This document shows positions 32,480-46,473 of a stretch of DNA of 64,000 bases, piece by piece. This DNA comes from Macrocystis pyrifera (lineage: Eukaryota > Sar > Phaeophyceae > Laminariales > Laminariaceae): the NCBI GenBank assembly GCA_031763025.1, contig JASSKH010000044.1:806001-870000 (forward strand). The letters run 5' to 3'. Both the position numbers and the translations under genes were made by a program. Numbering within the stretch: position 1 is the stretch's first letter; each line of letters begins with the position of its first letter. A model generated the notes under the pieces. It did not search any database, was not told the origin of the DNA, and saw only the letters and a list, made by a program, of their open reading frames with translations.

Positions 32480-33361
32480 TTGACGCCGGGAGGAAAGCGT
32501 TTTACGGTGCGGCTACTGCTCGCCGCTGGCAGTTCGATGCGAGTGTTAAAAAAACAAAACAAAAGGAGGCAGTAAGAGTGCCAGGACAGCGCATTCAAAT
32601 ATATTGGATATGTTCTCGGGAGAAGCCGTTGCTGACGTTGTATTCATGTATATGGGCTTTGTCGCCCGCTCAAACGCGTTATCCGCCGATGCCACATAGG
32701 CATCCACTACTGTAGGTACACCGAGACCAAAACGCACGATACCACCGTAAACCACATAACAGAACACCAATAGCCCATATAGGAGGTTTCGGTTATTCTT
32801 ACCATTATGCCATGGAGACGACCATGTAGCTCCCATCACCCCACCTTCACTCCACCACAACCCTTCCGAGTTTCAAAGGACGCGATCGGTTGGCAAAAAA
32901 ATGCTATGAATGAACCCGATCAGGCACGTTCCTCCTTGCAAGCAAACGAACCGAAAGGAAACACACTCAAGAGTTGCTACGCACATGCCAGGGAACTGAC
33001 ATTTCTTGAGACGTTTACCATGCCATGGCCTTGGACCCAGGGGTGCATTGCATCCCATGGCCTTGAACACACCACCCTTCCGTTCCGAACCCACGGAACA
33101 GACATTTTGCCTAACCAGGATTCACTCCCACCCCATTAGACTTGCAAAACACGCGATGGTTTCGCGCAAGCATTCAAACCAATACAACCAAAACCAACCA
33201 TATGTCTCCGTGCGAACAAACTAGAGCCCGTTCAAACACGACGCACATACACATGCCGCAACTCGAGAGACACCCTTCCACGTGCAATTATGCTTATAGA
33301 GATTGAACACCATACATCTCGCATCAAGCCTCGCCTTTGGCTTGCTACAGGCCGTCAGACT

Positions 33362-34468
33362 TTACATCCACAACCGAGCCCGTGAAAGGCAAGCATCGAT
33401 CGCGCGCGAGCACCAGCGTCGGATCGCGTTGCCTGCCGGCAAGCGGGCCACCAGCTGGTCTACCATTGACAAGGGCTGTCGAGTCACGACAACCTCCGCT
33501 CCGGGCGAGGCAAGTTCCACGCAAGGGTGAAACATAACACCTTGTTCTGATGGTTCCGTGGAGTGTACACGTGTGAAGAGGCGAGAGATGGCGAGCAGCA
33601 TGTCGCGCTTGATGCCCTTGAGCGCGATGACGCGGGAACAGTGCTGCTGCTCCTGGCGGGCGAAGATAGGGGGTTCTGCTTCGTGCCGTACTCCATCAAG
33701 CCAGCCAAGTATACCGCTTTCTTGAGCATCGCTAACTCGGTGTGTTCTTTTTTCTTGGAGTCGAGGAACTGTAGGAGTGACGGTAAGCGAGAGACGAAAG
33801 GGGGAGACGAGACATCCCGAGGCGTCAGCACCGATATTATCATGCACATGTCACCAGTATCGCGATGGGTATGTTGTTAGATTGAGAAAACTTTAGTACC
33901 AGTCCTGCCGGGTGCACGGGTGAGTCGTGCCTAAGATCTTGAGGCACGCTTTGCAACATGCGTGAAAGAAACACAGAAGGATCACGTTATCACTATTTCC
34001 AATGCGATGCACCAGTCGTGCCGCGAGCACGATGTGGACGTAAGAGAACGTCCTCACATCCTGTCACAATCCATCATTTGTCAGTACCTATTGTACACCA
34101 ATATGTATATATTCCGCGCCAAGCTACGCCAGGATATATCGACGGGAAACAACAAGCGACTTATCACTGACTACCGATCTGCCCAAAGCACGCATGAAAA
34201 CATGCAGATATATAGGCATGCATACACGAATACACACGTACACACACATTCAAACAATACGCACCTTGTACACGTTTCCCTCTAGCGCTGCATCACAGCT
34301 CTTGGCTTGCCAAGCGACAATCCCGCGCAAGCCATCCATCATTGTCTCCGTGACGACCATGCTTTGTCGTGTTCTGGGAAAATATCGAGTACAAGTACGT
34401 CCCATGCAAGGCCACAAGGCGTTAAGGGCCAACGTCTGCGCATACAATCGGTCATCGCCACGAACCAT
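33362..34468 (-). CDS. Array gene G, unit 2
   Basis: All seven exons open in phase; the last intron is 24 nt. Confidence 0.5.
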
Positions 34469-34606
34469 CTCACGAGTAACAGGGTGTCAAGAGCGCATAT
34501 TAGTTTGTGAGCGAGAACTTTACACCCAGGACAAACGCTCAGACGAAATCACTACATGCAGCTCGCAGTAAACCAACACTCGAGTTAGCACAAAAAATCT
34601 TAAAAA

Positions 34607-35330
34607 CTAAACTAAACCAAGTGGCATCTGGCCGATTGCTACAGTAGTTGTTGCTCTACATGTCAAAACAATGTCGACCGTCCGAATGTCAGTATTCACG
34701 GGGTCATAGTATGTGGACGCATGGGCGACCAAACGAGGGGCATCTATGACTGCGCTCTCTTTCGTCCCCACGAAACCACCATTCACAGCAACATGTATAG
34801 TATCCACCCTACACCCGATACGACGATGAGTACATAGGTGCGCCTAGACTTTAGATCAGTTTCAGTACGTATATCACGCGCACATTACATGATTACGGCA
34901 GTATTGGGCGGCATTCCATGGACAACAAACAACAAACGTACCTAATGGCGCGCTTAGCGCAGATCACTGCATCCGACAGCGGCTCAATGGTCTCCAGAAC
35001 TTCACGGAACCCCGCTCGGGTGCCTATCACTGCCAGCAGTGCCCCGTACTTGTGGAGCGCGTCGAGGAGTCCGTGAGTGGCCGACTCAGGTGCTTCGCAT
35101 ACCAAGGAGACTGTTTTGAGCCGTCTGATGATGTCGAGCTTGAGTGGAGATGATGTCGCAACCTTTGTTTCGTTTAATTGTGAGCAGAAGAAGGAATCAC
35201 GAGTGAGATGCACGTATGTACGTGTTCATGACGGATAGGCCGCTTTGAAGCTCGAGCATCCTCCTGAGTAGCCGGGCACGTTGGAACAGAAGGCACGAGT
35301 TCGAATTTCTACGAGTCTAAATGTCCTCAT
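34607..35330 (-). pseudogene. Array gene H, unit 2
   Basis: Exon 2 and the 3' half of exon 1 are open, but a TGA interrupts the 5' part of exon 1; a shorter product from an internal start is possible. Confidence 0.45.
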
Positions 35331-35546
35331 TGAATATACCCTGATATGTTTTACTATACTTGTGCGGGTATTAGTATGATACAATATGTGCTGTGCCGAA
35401 TGATGCCAGGTATAATATGATGGGCGGGCCAGTTGTAACTAGAGGCTAAAATTCATGTTCGAAGTTGAGGCAACACCTATACTTGTAATCGATACTGCAT
35501 CTTCGGCAGCATTCATTCAACTACGTGCGTAGATTGCATGGATAGA

Positions 35547-35556
35547 CACCTGCTGA
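35547..35556. other. Deletion junction in unit 2
   Basis: About 765 bp present in units 1, 3 and 4 (gene I exon and upstream) are absent; the joint lies at a shared ctg. Confidence 0.75.
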
Positions 35557-36111
35557 CCGTCAGTGGTTGACTGGTGACCACGGTCAATACGTACGGTATG
35601 TCGGTACTTCTGTAGGTTGCATTGATATTTCCTTTCTATGGCGGAGGAGGAAACCTACAATCAGCAGTCTCAATAGTACAGGTACTGATACTGGTACTGC
35701 TGTAAATGTTCTCCGAAATATGCCAGGTGGCGTGGAACATCGATCACCACGTTACAAGAATGAACTTCAGTTCGAGCGAGACAAGGAGCAAAACAAGAAG
35801 CAACTTGAACTGAAGTACATGGCACAACCTGGACCATGTGGCTACTTGGACGAAAGCAGCCGGGAGTGTTTCAATTGGCGTATAAAAAACGCACTCGAGC
35901 GAACTATTAGCTAGCGAGGTGGTCAAGGCAAGAAAAGAAGCGACTTCACCCTGACCATTTGAATCCCAGCGAAGTTTCTCGACACGGCGACACTGAGACC
36001 AAGCCGGCCAGCGGCGCCATTTCGTTCCTGTAGAGCCGCTACACTCGGGCGAACTATAAGCGAGCGATGTCGGTAACCCTCTTGACTAAGTGCTGGTAGA
36101 GTGGGTGATAG

Positions 36112-36777
36112 CTACGATAGGACAACGACCTTCATGGTGGGCGACTCGAGCTGTATTAGGAAAGGCGGAGCGATGTCGACTACAACATTCACCATCACCA
36201 TGTGAACCATGGGTTCGCCACCGCGACGACCGAGACAAATAAATCAGAAGTGCTCAAGTTCGTCGTACAGTAGCATTGCTGTGGTTCTACGTAAAAACTT
36301 TGTAGCGTCTACAAAGCATTGAAAGCGAGTACAGGAGAAGCGAACACAGCGAAAATAATACCTCGGCGCTGACTCACTTTGCTTCCCTTCATCACGTCGT
36401 TCATTTTGACGTGGTGGTGGCGCTGAGTACTCGGTCCTTCGGGCGAATCTGACGACTCCAACCAGCGAAACTCGCCTGGTCTAATACTGCTCTGGTGTTG
36501 TGGTTTTGTAGGTGTGATGATGTTGTCTAAAGAGTGTGTGCCTTGGTCACTCGTTTTGCGCGAAACAAGCCGGAGGTCGCCCGCGAACACGAGGAACTAT
36601 TGATGGCCGTGGTGCTCGGAGAAGGTAGAGGTCGAGGAAGGTCTTCTCCGAAGAACACTAGCGCTTGGCGTTCGGAGGTATCAATCACGCGCCGCGTGGT
36701 GTCAGGGTTACCAGTATCACGTTCGAGCCGGGAAACTGATATGGATGTGAGTTGGGTTGTGTGGAAAGTTTGGGCAC
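36112..36777 (-). pseudogene. Array gene J, unit 2
   Basis: A one-base loss in exon 1 (tttcccc-tg to tttccc-gg) shifts the frame; splice sites remain. Confidence 0.4.
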
Positions 36778-37312
36778 ATGGGCGAGGCAGACACTATGTT
36801 GGTCTTGGCTTAACGATGTGTTAGGCCGAGTTTTAGCAGACTATGTTTTGTTGAGTCCACAATAAAATATTTTCTTGCCGTCGAACTGAAACTATCGTCG
36901 CGCTATTGGTCTAAACCATGTTGAACCGACGGAATAAAATAAGCCAATGAGGTGGGGCAACTTTTGTTGTTGTATATTGGCACAGTGAAAAAAAAATGGT
37001 GCTGTCGCGTTTAATTCCGCCGCACGCTTGACGGGTACCAGATTGCGTACTGTAACAACAGGTGCGAATGTTATACTCGTACCAGGTATCTTATATTTGT
37101 CCCCGGTACGGACCACGAGGTATCTCGCGCTCCTAAATGTACCTTTGTACAGAAGTAAAAAGTCGAGGCATCCGTATACACTCGTATGTCGACGTTGCGG
37201 TGCAGACAACCTTGTCTTCCGTGGGACAAGCTAGATCGGGCGTGACACGGTTGTATTATTGCAGTACCATGGTAGGTACGATCGTTGGGATCCGTGCGAC
37301 CCGATCCTTGCC

Positions 37313-37690
37313 TTAGGGGTAAGCCGTCTCGGCATGCATGTATGCCATGCTTTGTTTGCAGTATGTCGTGCGTATGACGAGGCTTTGTCGCCCGGCTCTT
37401 CTGCTCGACGGGGTGTGTGGACACAGCAGCATGGTGATAGAGTATCCGGGGTACCAAACACCTAGATCTTGAGGATATAGTTACAGCAAAAAGATCGCGA
37501 TGCCGACGTTTGAATTCGGTTATGCGATGTTTGCTGATGATGTTGTTGTGTTGCTGTTGATCTCGTGAAGGCCGTGGTTGAGCTTCAAATTGTATTACAA
37601 GCCATGTCGAGGTACTACACACACACCTGTGTTACACTGCCCACAAAACACAACAAGAACTCCCTTCAACAAAGATGTTGGAAGCACGTC
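37313..37690 (-). pseudogene. Array gene K, unit 2 end
   Basis: A one-base loss in the middle exon; last exon intact. Confidence 0.4.
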
Positions 37691-38355
37691 TGCCGCGGCG
37701 TTATTCACAAGACATTTCGTTTTTCTGCTCTACTGGCTTATTCAAGCGTTTCCATCAAGCCAAAATATGGCAAGGCACAGATATGAACTCCTTAGTACAC
37801 TTCGGTGAGTGTGTCAAAGCGGCAGCATTTCGGCGTCCTCTTTCGAGGCGGGCCTCGTCGTTGAGGTTCGAAATTATAAATGTGGTTCCCGGCACCTGAA
37901 TTTTTATGTTCTTGTGTAGTTTGTAGTCGCTTGATTCTTTTTCTGCTGTACCATGAGAAGGAGGTACGTACTGGTACGACAGCTTCTGGGCTTCTGGATT
38001 CCTCCTGCTCGTGCGTTCTGCTGCAGAAAAAACAAACATTCGGGACAGTACAAAAACCGGAGAATTCAAGCGCCTGGAACCACATTGTCTATCTTCAGTG
38101 ACGAGGTCCGCCCCGAAAGAGGGCACGAAAAGTGTTGGCGCTTTGGCACACTCACGGGAGTGCACCAAGGAGCTCATATCTGCCCTGTTGAATTTTATCT
38201 CGTTGGAAACGTTCGAAGCTAGAGCAGACAAACGAAAAACCGCCCAGAAAAAATGGCGGCGGCAGACGTGATTCCAGCGTCTTTGTTGTCGGGAGTTCAG
38301 GCAATATTATGCAATAGTTCTGTAGGGCAGGAGGTGCAACACATGTGTACAGGGA
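37610..38355. repeat. Inverted repeat at unit 2/3 junction
   Basis: Same structure, core at 37944-37982. Confidence 0.8.
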
Positions 38356-38453
38356 CCCAGTGCCCCCGGTATTTATTGTACACACTTATGCCCGATTGTG
38401 AGATCGACTACTTCGCGAGTGCGAGCCCACAGGAGAGGGACGTGTTCTCTTGA
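38253..38453 (+). pseudogene. Array gene A, unit 3
   Basis: Has the ATG, but exon 2 carries a 4-base gain before MPDCEIDYFAS that shifts the spliced frame. Read without splicing, the two halves happen to join into one 66-codon frame. Confidence 0.35.
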
Positions 38454-38571
38454 AAGACTTCATCTGCATTTAGCGCCTAGATATACAAATAGCCCATTTA
38501 TAAATACATGTAAGGAGTACCCACCGAGTGTGTACGCACATTAGATCGAAACGCCGAGTCGACCAGGGAAG

Positions 38572-38859
38572 ATGAGATATTACGTGGTACACAAGGCTCT
38601 TCTCGCGATGATGATGGAGGCATTCATCCTGACGATAGTAGTGGAGAACAGGGGGGGGGGCGTTTTATGGCCCCAGATCTACGTTAGAGGAGTGGAGCTG
38701 GAGAAGAAAGCAAACGGTAGAGTAGAGCAAACACACGCTATTGATACTACAGTACAGTACGTACACTGTCGTAATGCTACTACTCTATTGAACAGGAGAC
38801 GATATACGCGAAAAAAAACGTACCGCAGGAGGAGGTATACATACTTCAGAAAATTATGA
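38572..38859 (+). pseudogene. Array gene B, unit 3
   Basis: The original start region is rearranged and the tract has 10 G; the acceptor is retained. Confidence 0.35.
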
Positions 38860-39152
38860 AATACGTCCACCGTGAGTCCGACTTATTCAATAGTTAATAT
38901 TCAACTCATATTGTACAGAAGGAGCGGTAGAAAAAATACAATCGTAAGGAATGATTCCGTCTACAGCGAGCATTAGTGTTGTACTTCTACAGCAGCAGCA
39001 CTAAGTGCCGGGCATCAGATTTGTTTGGCGCAGTTTAACGAACAATCCGTAATCGTTGCATATATCCCGAAACCAGCAAGCACAGAACTATATTTATCCT
39101 AATAATAATTAGGGCACGTGCGTTACTTACTCCTCCGACTGAGCGGCTGACA

Positions 39153-39550
39153 TCACAAGAAGATCGAAAACGTGACCCTCCCACAGCTTCGGCCGTGACG
39201 AGTCGCGCAGATTACGTCTCGGGGCCATACCTGCGTCGAGTTTCAGTAACACTCTGTCCCGAACCATACAAACGAAGGATTGCTCTATACACGGTACAGT
39301 ATACCATTTAGTCTACCCTTCTACGTTTTTCCCAGAAGAAACTGAGACAAAGTTGGCTGCTCAAGTCTCTCCCGACTAAGACGGACGAGTGTCATCCTCC
39401 TGACCATAACGATCGGCTTGATCATGTTACTCGGGGAGAATAAACGACTTTGAAAACTCTAGCACGAAGCTCGTAAGGGCAAATCCTCTTGTCGGTGCTC
39501 GCTGGTGATGTCTCCCGAACGCCGAGGTCTCGATAATCCAATATACTGTC
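39153..39550 (-). pseudogene. Array gene C, unit 3
   Basis: Start codon changed (TTG for ATG) and the same TGA as unit 1. Confidence 0.4.
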
Positions 39551-39821
39551 ATCCGTCCACGATAACACTGGGGGTACAGTAAGCAGCAGTAGGGATTAAC
39601 ATGTATATACGGGCATACGAAAGAAAGATCAAACAAGTGGTAGACCAAGAATAGTACCCCATCAAATTACGAAAGACGCCAGCTGTTTCGTATATTCAAG
39701 AATCGAGAACAGACGAAAAATAGAAAAAGTACTAGTATGTACGGGACAAAAATCTACGACATGGTCTCGGTTAGACTCCGGACCGGTGGTTGCGACGCGA
39801 ACGATGTGGAATAGATGGACA

Positions 39822-39849
39822 GGGGGTGGGGGGGGGGGGGGAGGGGGGG
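39822..39849. repeat. G-tract, unit 3 (interrupted)
   Basis: Same position, with a T and an A interrupting the run. Confidence 0.8.
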
Positions 39850-39939
39850 TTGGCTGCTTCCGAAGAGTAGTGGTGTGTTTTGTTGTCGATGTACTACACT
39901 GTAAATAGAGTGATAACCCAAACCCCGACCACCTAGGAC

Positions 39940-40564
39940 TGTTTGGGGAATGAAGAGGGTGATGTGATGTTGCGCTACTGTGTGTATTGGGTGTCTGGAT
40001 ATGCTTGATGTCGAGGGATGGTTGTAGCAGACTATGACGTTGGAAAATCAATGTACTGTACATTAAATGTAGGCACCACAAGCAAATCGACAGCATATCA
40101 TATTAGTAGTATTGAACGAAAACCTAACGTACTGGCATAGCGTACCGTAATGGCCTTAAACAAGCACATACATACCTGCGGTTCCAACGGCCAAACGGTG
40201 CGAGGGTAACCAGTACTATTGGCCTTGGGCTGCTCCCGCAAAGTACGAGTATACTCCACACTGCCGAGACCCAAACGGGATATCATCAGAACTGTAAGGA
40301 TACCATCTGCAGCAGTCGCACTCACAGCCTCTAACATGCGGGTAGGGGGAGCACGTATTCCCTGCTACTGAAATAGTATGAGCATATACTCCACAAGGCC
40401 GACATCCAAAAGAGATGCTAGAATTTAGAGCTAAAAGGCCGTTCGCAATGGTTGCACTCACAGCGTCTAGCGTACTACGTATCGAAAGTAGGAGTGATGA
40501 GAGTTCGACTAAAGGCCGGCCAAGACGCTTGAGGATACCAACAACCGCTGCTCGCAAGTAGCAT
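39940..40564 (-). pseudogene. Array gene D, unit 3
   Basis: TAG replaces CAG in exon 1, exon 2 is one base shorter, and the last-exon stop is lost. Confidence 0.35.
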
Positions 40565-41633
40565 GGGATTCCGATATGGGAGTCTGATAGGAACCCTTTA
40601 ACACCACCAAGTCGTTTGCGAATCCCATGAAAGCACTGCGGGAGAACCATGGAAGCAGCGTGGGTACTCCTTGGACGTTCCATGGGAGTTCCATGCGGGT
40701 CTTAGAAACGCATGGACCGAATAATAGCTACCCTGGGAGCACTACGGTAGACTGGGTACCTGGTATATTATTCCATGAGAGGTCTATGGGACAACCATGG
40801 CACCTCATAGCAAATAGAACTTTCACGGCACACCGATTACCCCTCTTCTTTCACGTTGTGCAAACGCGGTATACCTCGGACATACCATCAAATTCCCACC
40901 TTATGATACTGCTGTGTTTGAGCAGATGGATAATCCAAAATCTGTAGAGGTTGCTCATGTTTTTGGGTGGGAGCCGTACAATCTGAATAATCTAACCTTC
41001 AAACGGACTTGTTTTCTCGGGGTTGAATATGTACTACGGACAGTATGCAGACCCTGCACAGCTTCTGAAACTGGCAAGTGGGCAACTAGACAGATCATCT
41101 ACAACTCGGTAGATCATTATCTGTCGCAAATGCGGGATGTTTCATTGTCAGCGAGCGCCCCCGTCGGCAGCCGGCTCAGACGTTAACAGGTGACCGTGCT
41201 TGTAACCACAGTGGTATCCACAGCCTAGCCCCTACCGCGGTACAGTACAAGCGTGGACGGGACCCGCTGCCTTTGTCATGATACCTAAATAAAGATGGCG
41301 ACAGGACAGGAGTTCTACAGTGGGTGCGCAGCTTTTAGAACGTTGAACACATCGCAAGGTGTTTGGGGACTTGTCTGCGTTTGGTGGAATTGGTATCGTT
41401 CAGTTATGTCTGGAAAAGTGCTTAGAAGGTCTGCCGTTCAAATTGGCGTACGATAACGCTCTGTGGACGTCTTAGTCGCGGGACGGTTCACTAAATGTAA
41501 GGTGCTTACAGCCACACGCCTTAGTTTGACCGCCACCTATTACGATAACACTAGAAGGTGGGGTGCTGTCCACGCGTGTGGTGACACTCCAGTAGTGACT
41601 ACTCCACAGAGTTGGGTGCAGTAATGACGTTGG

Positions 41634-41911
41634 TTATCACAAATACAGTAGACTACCATAGCGATTGCTGTAGCTTCGAAATAGTGAGTACTGTGAGATA
41701 ATCGCTGCAGCAACGACTGCTGAATAGCAGAACGAGGAAACTGGAGAGAGGATGCCGAGATTTGAACAGACGCGATGCACATGAAAGTTGAAAGTGTGTG
41801 TCTGCATTTCACGTAATCAAATACCTGTGAGGATTGAAGGTTAACGTCTGCCTTGAACACAGCCTGGAGCAGGTGGTGGCACTGGGTCATCCTGTGAGGA
41901 TGGAAAAGCTC
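41634..41911 (-). pseudogene. Array gene E, unit 3
   Basis: A one-base deletion in the last exon (ttttcg to tttcg) shifts the frame. Confidence 0.4.
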
Positions 41912-42305
41912 CTATCTCACATCCTGCACGAGTAAGGGGGACTGGTGGACGCTCTTTGGAATCGTTCTTTTACCCGCTGCATGTTCGAGCGCGCCACCTA
42001 CAAGAGATACTAGTAGCGTGAACTGACGGTACGCTTCACAGTAGTGCTGGGATCGCTTTCATCACCGCTGCATGTTTGAGTGCGCCAACAACGATAGGTA
42101 CTATAACGTCACCTGGCGATACGCTCTACAGAGGTACTGGGATCATTGTATTGGCCGCTGCATATTCGGGTGTGATAATGAAAACGTGTACGTGTAGCGC
42201 GAAATATACCCGGTACGCTGTATGGTTGGGTCGTTGTGTTGGATGCTTTCATGTTTACCTGCCACGGCAGCAATGCGTATGGGTAGCCCGAACGGACCGC
42301 ACGCT

Positions 42306-42584
42306 CTACAGTACGCACTGTAGTGTGGAGTCATGCTCATGGCCGCTGCCATGCTTAGCTGCGGCGACAATATTGCATACGGTAGCTCGAACTGGCTGCA
42401 CGATAAACGTTGGACCCTTCGCTTGACGGCGGCATGTTCGATTGCGACGACGAAAGACCGTGCGGGTGGACGGCGAACTCACGGCACTCTCTCGTGGCTC
42501 ATCCGCATCACCCTGCATATTTGGGTGGGCTTTGGAAGCATTGGTTGCTGGATTGAGATCGATATATTGTGATAGACGAAGCAT
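42306..42584 (-). CDS. Array gene F, unit 3
   Basis: 92-codon version, closely similar to unit 4. Confidence 0.4.
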   Translation of the reverse strand: MLRLSQYIDLNPATNASKAHPNMQGDADEPRESAVSSPSTRTVFRRRNRTCRRQAKGPTFIVQPVRATVCNIVAAAKHGSGHEHDSTLQCVL

Positions 42585-43453
42585 TTGACGCCGGGAGGAA
42601 AGAGTTTTACGGTGCGGCTACTGCTCGCCGCTGGCAGTTCGATGCGTGTGTTGAAAAAAAACACAAAAAGAGGCAGTAAGAGTGCCAGGACAGCGCATTC
42701 AAATATATTGGATATTTTCTCGGGAGAAGCCGTTGCTGACGTTGCATTCATGTATATGAGCTTTGTCGCCCGCTGAAACGCGTTATTCGCCGATGCCACA
42801 TACGCATCCACTACTCAAGGTACACCGAGACCAAAACGCACGATACCACCGTAAACCACATAACAGCACACCAACAGCCCATATAGGAGGTTTTGGTTAT
42901 TCTTACCATTATGCCATGGAGACGACCATGTGGCTCCCATCACCCCACCCTCACACCACCACAACCCTTCCGAGTTTCAAAGGACGCGATCGGTTGGCAA
43001 AATAATGCGATGAATGAACCCGACAAGATACGTTTCTCCTGGCAAGCAAACGAAACACACTCAAGACTCGCTATGCACATGCCAGTGAACTGACATTTCT
43101 TGAGACGTTTACCATGCCATGGCCTTGGACCCAGGGGTGCATTGCATCCCATGGCCTTGAACACACACCACCCTTCCGTTCCGAACCCACGGAACAGACA
43201 TTTTTTGCCTAACCAGGATTCACTCCCACCCCATTAGACTTGCAAAAACACGCGATGGTTTCGCGCAAGCATTCAAACCAATACAACCAAAACCAACCAT
43301 ATGTCTCCGTGCGAACAAACTAGAGCCCGTTCAAACACGACGCACATACACATGCCGCAACTCGAGGGACACCCTTCCACATGAAATTATGCTTATAGAG
43401 ATTGAACACCATACATCTCGCATCAAGCCTCGCCTTTGGCTTGCTACAGGCCA

Positions 43454-44566
43454 TCAGGCTTTACATCCACAACCGAGCCGTGAAAGGCAAGCATCGATCG
43501 CGCGCGAGCACCAGCGTCGGATCGCGTTGCCCCTCGGCAAGCGGGCCACTAGCTGGTCTACCATTGACAAGGGCTGTCGAGTCACGACAACCTCCGCTCC
43601 GGGCGAGGCAAGTTCCACGCGAGGGTGAAACATAACACCTTGTTCTGATGGTTTCGTGGAGTGGTACACGTGTGAAGAGGCGAGAGATGGCAAGCAGCAT
43701 GTCGCGCTTGATGCCCTTGAGCGCGATGGCGCGGGAACAGTGCTGCTGCTCCTGGCGGGCGAAGATAGGGGGTTCTGCTTCGTGCCGTACTCCATCAAGC
43801 CAGCCAAGTATACCGCTTTCTTGAGCATCGCTAACTCGGTGTGTTCTTTTTTCTTGGAGTCGAGGAACTGTAGTAGTGACGGTAGGCGAGAGACGAAAGG
43901 GGGAGACGAGACATCCGAGGCGTCAGCACCGATATTATCATGCACATGTCACCAGTATCGCGATGGGTATGTTGTTAGATTGAGAAAACTTTAGTACCAG
44001 TCCTGCCGGGCGCACGGGTGAGTCGTGCCTAAGATCTTGAGGCACGATTTGCAACATGCGTGAAAGAAACACAGAAGGATCACGTTATCACTATTTCCAA
44101 TGCGATGCACCAGTCGTGCCGCGAGCACGATGTAGACGTAAGAGAAAGTCCTCACATCCTGTCACAATCCATCATTTGTCAGTACCTATTGTACATCAAT
44201 ATGTATATATTCCGCGCCAAACTACGCCAGGATATTTCGAAGGGAAACAACAAGCGACTCATCACTGACTACCAATTTGCCCAAAGCACGCATGAAAATA
44301 TGCAGATATATAGGCATGCATACACGAATACACACGTACACACATATTCAAACGATACGCACCTTGTACACGTTTCCCTCTAGCGCTGCACCACAGCTCT
44401 TGGCTTGCCAAGCGACAATCGCGCGCAAGCCATCCATCATTGTCTCCGTGACGACCAGGCTTTGTCGTGCTCTGGAAAAATATCGAGTACAAGTACGTCC
44501 CATACAAGGCCACAAGGCGTTAAGGGCCAACGTCTGCGCATACAATCGGTCCTCGCCACGAACCAT
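43454..44566 (-). CDS. Array gene G, unit 3 (altered C-terminus)
   Basis: Exons open, but a one-base loss near the end replaces the terminal RARLWM with LGCGCKA. Confidence 0.45.
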
Positions 44567-44703
44567 CTCACGAGTAACAGGGTGTCAAGAGCGCATATTA
44601 GTTTGTGAGCGAGAACTTTACACCCAGGACAAAAACTCGGACGAAATCACTGCAATCAGCTCGCAGTAAACCAACACTCGAGATTGCACAGGAAATCATA
44701 AAA

Positions 44704-45427
44704 CTAAACTAAACCAAGTGGCATTTGGCCGATTGCTACAGTAGTTGTTGCTCTACTTGCCAGAACTGTGTCGACCGTCCGAATGTCACTATTCACGGGA
44801 TCATAGCATGTGGACGCATGGGCGACCAAACGAGGGGCATATATGACTGCGCTCTCTTTCGTCCCAACTAAACCACCATACACAGCAACATGTATAGTAC
44901 CCCCCCTAAACCCGATACAACGATGAGTACATAGGTGCGCCTAGTCTTTAGATCAGTTTCAGTACGTATATCACGCGCACATTACATGATCACGTCAGTA
45001 TCGGGCGGCATTCCATGGACAACAAACAACAAACGTACCGAATGGCGCGCTTAGCGCAGATCACCGCATCCGACAGCGGCTCGATGGTCTCCAGAACTTC
45101 ACGGAACCCCGCTCGGGTGCCTATCACTGCCAGCAGTGCCCCGTACCTGTGAATCGCGTCGAGGAGTCCGTCGCTGGCCGACTCAGGTGCTTCGCATACC
45201 AAGGAGACTGTTTTGAGCCGTCTGATGATGTCGAGCTTGAGTGGAGATGATGTCGCAACCTGTGTCTCGTTTAATTGTGAGAAGAAGGAAGAATCACGAG
45301 TGAGATGCACGTATGTACGTGTACATAACGGACATGCCGCTTTGAAGCTCCAGCATCCTCCTGAGTAGCCGGGCACGTTGGAACAGAAGGCACGAGTTCG
45401 AATTTCTACGAGTCTAAATGTCCTCAT
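44704..45427 (-). CDS. Array gene H, unit 3
   Basis: Exons 45427-45039 and 44905-44704, both open, same length as unit 1. Confidence 0.5.
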
Positions 45428-46140
45428 TGAATATACCCTGATATGTTTTACTATACTTGTGCGGGTATTAGTATGATACAATATGTGCTGTGCCGAATGA
45501 TGCCAGGTATAATATGATGGGCGGGCCAGTTGTAACTAGAGGCTAAAATGCATGTTCGAAATTGAAACAACACTTATACTTGCAATCGATACTGTATCTT
45601 CGGCAGCATTCATTCAACTACGTGCGTAGATTGCATGGATAGGTACCTGGTGTATTTTCGACAAGCAACACGCAAGCACAGGAACAAACACCAGTTCCAA
45701 TGGTTCTATTGCAACGGCGGCAGACGCGGCTGTGGTGGTGATGGTAGTGGTGGTTATCCTTTAAATATTTCCTCATTCGTATTGGCACTTGATCAACATA
45801 TATCTTCGGCAGCAGTCATACGTAGACTACGCGTAAGGATGTAAGGATCTAGCACAGCACAGAGGGGAAGCACCAGCGCCAACGATTCTACGGCGACGGC
45901 GAGAGTTCGAGCGGCGGTGATAGTCAGTTCGAATGACTTACACCGCCGCATATGTTCAGTGCTGCATAGCGTATCTGTCGGTGGCTGCGACATAATATAT
46001 TGTAATGATGAATGTTGAACGAGAATCGAGACCACACAGTGCCAGTGAAACGAAGAAACCGACAGATTTCATCCGACTTCGACATTTGCTACCTGGTACG
46101 TCAAAACGTTTCGTTCGTTATCAACTGAAACATTTACCAG

Positions 46141-46473
46141 CAGAAATGCTCCGTATCATGCCATGAAAGCAGGGTTGACGGGGATGCCAAGGCATGCGCG
46201 GCGGGAGGTTTTAAGTAAGACATTCCAGCAGTTCATGTCGAGAGTTGTATATTTCGAATATCGAAACTCCCAGTGCGATGAGATACCCCACGATACGATA
46301 TCCGACGCCATCGAGGGACCAATGGTGTCTGTTTACGGTCTAGTGTTCGCCCGTCAAGCCCTCCGGGTACTTAGAATATTCTTTACTGTTTGGATATAGG
46401 TCTTTGACGGCTGACCGTCAGTTGTTGACTGGTGGCCGCGGTCAATACGTACGATATGTCGGCACTTCTGTAG
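46141..46473 (+). CDS. Array gene I, unit 3
   Basis: Both exons open with a few residue changes. Confidence 0.4.

Larger units (their letters stand above)
21990..37782. repeat. Array unit 2, with copia insertion
   Basis: 15,793 bp including a 5,691-bp copia element plus 5-bp duplication. It has also lost ~765 bp (gene I region, junction near 35,551) and about 45 bp before its G-tract, and gained a C-tract at 30215-30293. Confidence 0.9.
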
